Assembly (NCBI RefSeq): GCF_003385115.1
Contig: NZ_QUNI01000004.1
Location: forward strand, 429,850-493,849
Length of the DNA: 64,000 nt
From: Flavobacterium aquicola
Lineage (GTDB): Bacteria > Bacteroidota > Bacteroidia > Flavobacteriales > Flavobacteriaceae
Direction: 5' to 3'
The notes under the pieces were generated by a model, which was given only the letters and a program-made list of their open reading frames with translations, was not told the DNA's origin and made no database searches. Made by a program: the position numbers and the translations under genes. This document shows positions 61,991 through 64,000 of the stretch, one piece after another (within the stretch, counting starts at the first letter, position 1; each line of letters opens with the position of its first letter).

Positions 61991-64000
61991 TTAATTTTGA
62001 ATCACTTTCAGCGTTGTTCCATTCACAAAATCATCATGCGTGATAAAAAAACTATTGACCGTTTTTCCGTCGAGCTGAATTTGTTTGATTCTGCCATCAT
62101 TATTGATCTCCCGTTCAATTACTATACTTTCTTTTTTATAATATTTTGAATCTAATTTGATCCTTATTTTATCAAACATTGGCGTTGTAATTGTATAAAT
62201 TGGATCTCCCGGAGATATTGGGTAAATTCCCATCATAGAATAAACCAGCCAAGCTGACATTGTTCCTGTATCATCATTTCCAGGCAGTCCTTTTGGTTTG
62301 TTTTGAAAATATTCTCTAACCAATTTTTCAACCATCTTCTGGCTTCTCCATTCTTCTCTTTTGATGTAATTAAACAAATAAGGATAAGCAATATCAGGCT
62401 CATTTGCCATATCAAATTGTTTGATATCAAATACTTTTTGCAGCTGGTTGACAAAAGCTTTTTCACCGCCCATTAACTTTATAAGCCCTTTGATATCATG
62501 CGGCACCATAAAAGCATACTGCCATGCATTGCCTTCGATAAAACCAATATTTTCTTCAAAATTTGCCCCGGATACAGGATTAAATGGCTCGTACCATTTT
62601 CCCTCAGCTGTTCTTGGGCGAAGTAATTTTAAATTTTTATCGAATAATTTTCGGTAGGATAATGAACGGTTTCTAAAACGTTCCTGATCTTCTTTTTTTC
62701 CTAACGCTTTCGCTAAAAGTGAAATCGAATAATCTGATGCATTGTATTCCTGTGTTGTAGAAACAGGTCCGCGGTCATTAGTTGTTATAAAACCTTTTTC
62801 GATATAATCTTTAAGTCCCGGACGTAAAGGATTATTTTCGATTTGATCTGCTCCTTTCAACATCGCTTTATATGCTTTTTGAACATCAAAATCACGGATT
62901 CCTTTTAAATAAGTATCAGCAATAACAATACTTGCAGGATCGCCAACCATTGTAAATGTTTCGGTAGAATTTAACTCCCATTTTGGCATCCAGCCGTTTT
63001 CATCGTACATTTCAAGCATACTTTTAACCATATTTGATTGTTGCTGCGGATATACCAATGACATTAGCGGATGTAAATTTCTATAGGTATCCCACAGCGA
63101 AAAAACGGTGTAACGCGTTCCGTCAGTTTTACCAATTTTACTACTTTTAATTTCTGGAAATTCTCCATTGAAATCATTTAATGTATTTGGATGAATTAAA
63201 GTGTGATACAAAGCCGTGTAAAAAATCGTTTTGTCCTCTTTTGAATCGCCTTCAACTAAAATTTTAGAAAGTTCTTCGTTCCATTCGTTATATGTTTCTT
63301 TGTAAACAGCTTCAAAAGATTTGTTTCCTGTTTCTTTTTCTAAATTCTCACGTGCATTTGCGATACTTACATACGAAATACCAACTTTAACTTCAACGGT
63401 TTCTTCTTTATCAAATTTATAAGAGAAATACGTTCCTATGCTGTCGCCAACAACCGTTTTGATTGTATTTTCCATCATTCGGGTTTTACCGTTATACGTC
63501 ATCCATTGCGCTTCAACACCTTCATATTTTGATGGTTTTTTCCAAACTCCTAATTTATTGGCAGGTTTAGAAAATTTTGCAACAAAATATACTGGATAAG
63601 CATCTTCGGGACTATTATAACAAAACGAACCAACAGAACGCATTCCTTCAATTTCTGTTGATGATACCACTTTTACCATAGCACCTTCTTCATTTGTCAA
63701 ACCTAAACCTAGATTTAATAAAATATTAGATTCACCTTTCGGGAAAGTAAATTTACTTACACCAACTCTTTTCGATGCTGTAAATTCTGCTTTAATATTA
63801 TATTTATCAATGTTTACGCTATAATAAGCTGTTTTGGCTACTTCGTTTGAATAAACAGAACCATATTTTAAATGATTAGTTTCTACAACTCCGGTAGTTG
63901 GCATCACTAAACCACTCTGCACTGAAAGTGCAGAGGTTTGTTTTACGAGGGACTGAAAGTCCCTCATTTTTTCATTCGAGAATGAAATTTGAATTATCAT
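61991..64000 (-). CDS. GH92 alpha-mannosidase, 5' part outside window or disrupted
   Basis: 669 codons are visible. Typical GH92 blocks: VGVSKFTFPKGESNILLNLG, YHTLIHPNTLNDFNGEFP, VFSLWDTYRNLHPLMSLVYP, VGDPASIVIADTYLKG, ENIGFIEGNAWQYAFMVPHD (catalytic Glu/Asn region) and LPGNDDTGTMSAWLVYSMMGIYPISPGDP (acid/base and metal region). GH92 enzymes are about 740-770 aa, so the N-terminal 90-110 residues should lie beyond 64000. The frame here begins with a hairpin array (63915-63987) where GH92 proteins normally have a GFSHxH..G region, so the gene may be disrupted. GH3 follows after 29 bases, probably cotranscribed. Confidence 0.85.
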   Translation of the reverse strand: MIIQISFSNEKMRDFQSLVKQTSALSVQSGLVMPTTGVVETNHLKYGSVYSNEVAKTAYYSVNIDKYNIKAEFTASKRVGVSKFTFPKGESNILLNLGLGLTNEEGAMVKVVSSTEIEGMRSVGSFCYNSPEDAYPVYFVAKFSKPANKLGVWKKPSKYEGVEAQWMTYNGKTRMMENTIKTVVGDSIGTYFSYKFDKEETVEVKVGISYVSIANARENLEKETGNKSFEAVYKETYNEWNEELSKILVEGDSKEDKTIFYTALYHTLIHPNTLNDFNGEFPEIKSSKIGKTDGTRYTVFSLWDTYRNLHPLMSLVYPQQQSNMVKSMLEMYDENGWMPKWELNSTETFTMVGDPASIVIADTYLKGIRDFDVQKAYKAMLKGADQIENNPLRPGLKDYIEKGFITTNDRGPVSTTQEYNASDYSISLLAKALGKKEDQERFRNRSLSYRKLFDKNLKLLRPRTAEGKWYEPFNPVSGANFEENIGFIEGNAWQYAFMVPHDIKGLIKLMGGEKAFVNQLQKVFDIKQFDMANEPDIAYPYLFNYIKREEWRSQKMVEKLVREYFQNKPKGLPGNDDTGTMSAWLVYSMMGIYPISPGDPIYTITTPMFDKIRIKLDSKYYKKESIVIEREINNDGRIKQIQLDGKTVNSFFITHDDFVNGTTLKVIQN
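63915..63987. repeat. Three consecutive perfect hairpins inside GH92
   Basis: Arms and loops on the plus strand: CTCTGCACT-GAA-AGTGCAGAG (63915-63935), GAGGGACT-GAA-AGTCCCTC (63947-63965) and TTTCATTC-GA-GAATGAAA (63970-63987). The first two share the GAA loop and ACT/AGT closing. They add residues such as RDFQSLVKQTSALSVQS in frame to the mannosidase. Confidence 0.85.

Overview
The window is a low-GC chromosomal segment of a Bacteroidota bacterium, most likely a Flavobacterium. The signs are TAnnTTTG-type -7 promoter elements, SusC/SusD proteins, 'SC'-type lipoprotein signals, a tmRNA whose tag ends in NYALAA, and a conserved flavobacterial core order (DUF1599, BT_3928-like, TlpA, tpiA, prmA, clpS). 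No tRNA, rRNA or CRISPR array was seen.

Region 1 (1-26309) is ordinary chromosome: triose-phosphate isomerase, PrmA, ClpS, two half-size YeeE/YedE sulfur-transport proteins, KdsA, two tandem outer-membrane paralogues that both appear to start with TTG, a six-gene CreD-type envelope locus, Smr protein, RarD-like transporter, cysteine desulfurase, a patatin-like lipase, fumarase, an alanine/lysine dehydrogenase-like enzyme, a serine hydrolase and ssrA (tmRNA). In the CreD locus the same 17-bp palindrome precedes both halves, and the first half encodes a small winged-helix regulator that may bind it.

Region 2 (26289-48844) is a 22.5-kb genomic island in the 3' end of ssrA, bounded by exact 34-bp direct repeats. 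No integrase is visible; an IS3-type transposase sits where one might be expected. The cargo looks like a defence island. It holds an AbiE-like nucleotidyltransferase/winged-helix pair with a four-copy operator and a 1220-aa nuclease-STAND ATPase followed by a metallophosphoesterase. A type II CBASS operon follows (Cap4-like nuclease-SAVED effector, CD-NTase, E2-E1 Cap2, JAB Cap3, and an extra small ORF whose 3' end was rewritten at a recombination junction). Last comes a WYL / DnaQ-like exonuclease / DUF262-HNH / DUF262 operon, the best candidate here for a little-described system. A degenerate copy (34970-35450) and an intact copy (47759-48255) of an HTH plus 98-aa gene module bracket the 12.3 kb that carries CBASS and the DUF262 operon. 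This suggests that two related elements accreted and then recombined.

Region 3 (48845-64000) begins with island debris (a second copy of the ssrA terminator region, an IS6 transposase fragment, a 30-bp palindrome). It continues as a minus-strand glycan utilisation locus: GH92 alpha-mannosidase (cut by the window edge), GH3 with an inserted PA14 domain, SusC, SusD, a GLPGLI/PNGase F-like protein, a BNR sialidase-like lipoprotein, an L-rhamnose mutarotase-like protein and an M28 peptidase. The enzyme set suggests N-glycoprotein deglycosylation.

The strongest small-scale discoveries are two non-coding mini-elements (28090-28251 and 50837-51020). They share termini, have different interiors, and each is flanked by an exact 6-bp target duplication. 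Others are a mirror-symmetric four-copy GTTCACG array beside the IS3 gene, and three consecutive perfect hairpins lying in frame inside the GH92 gene at the window edge.
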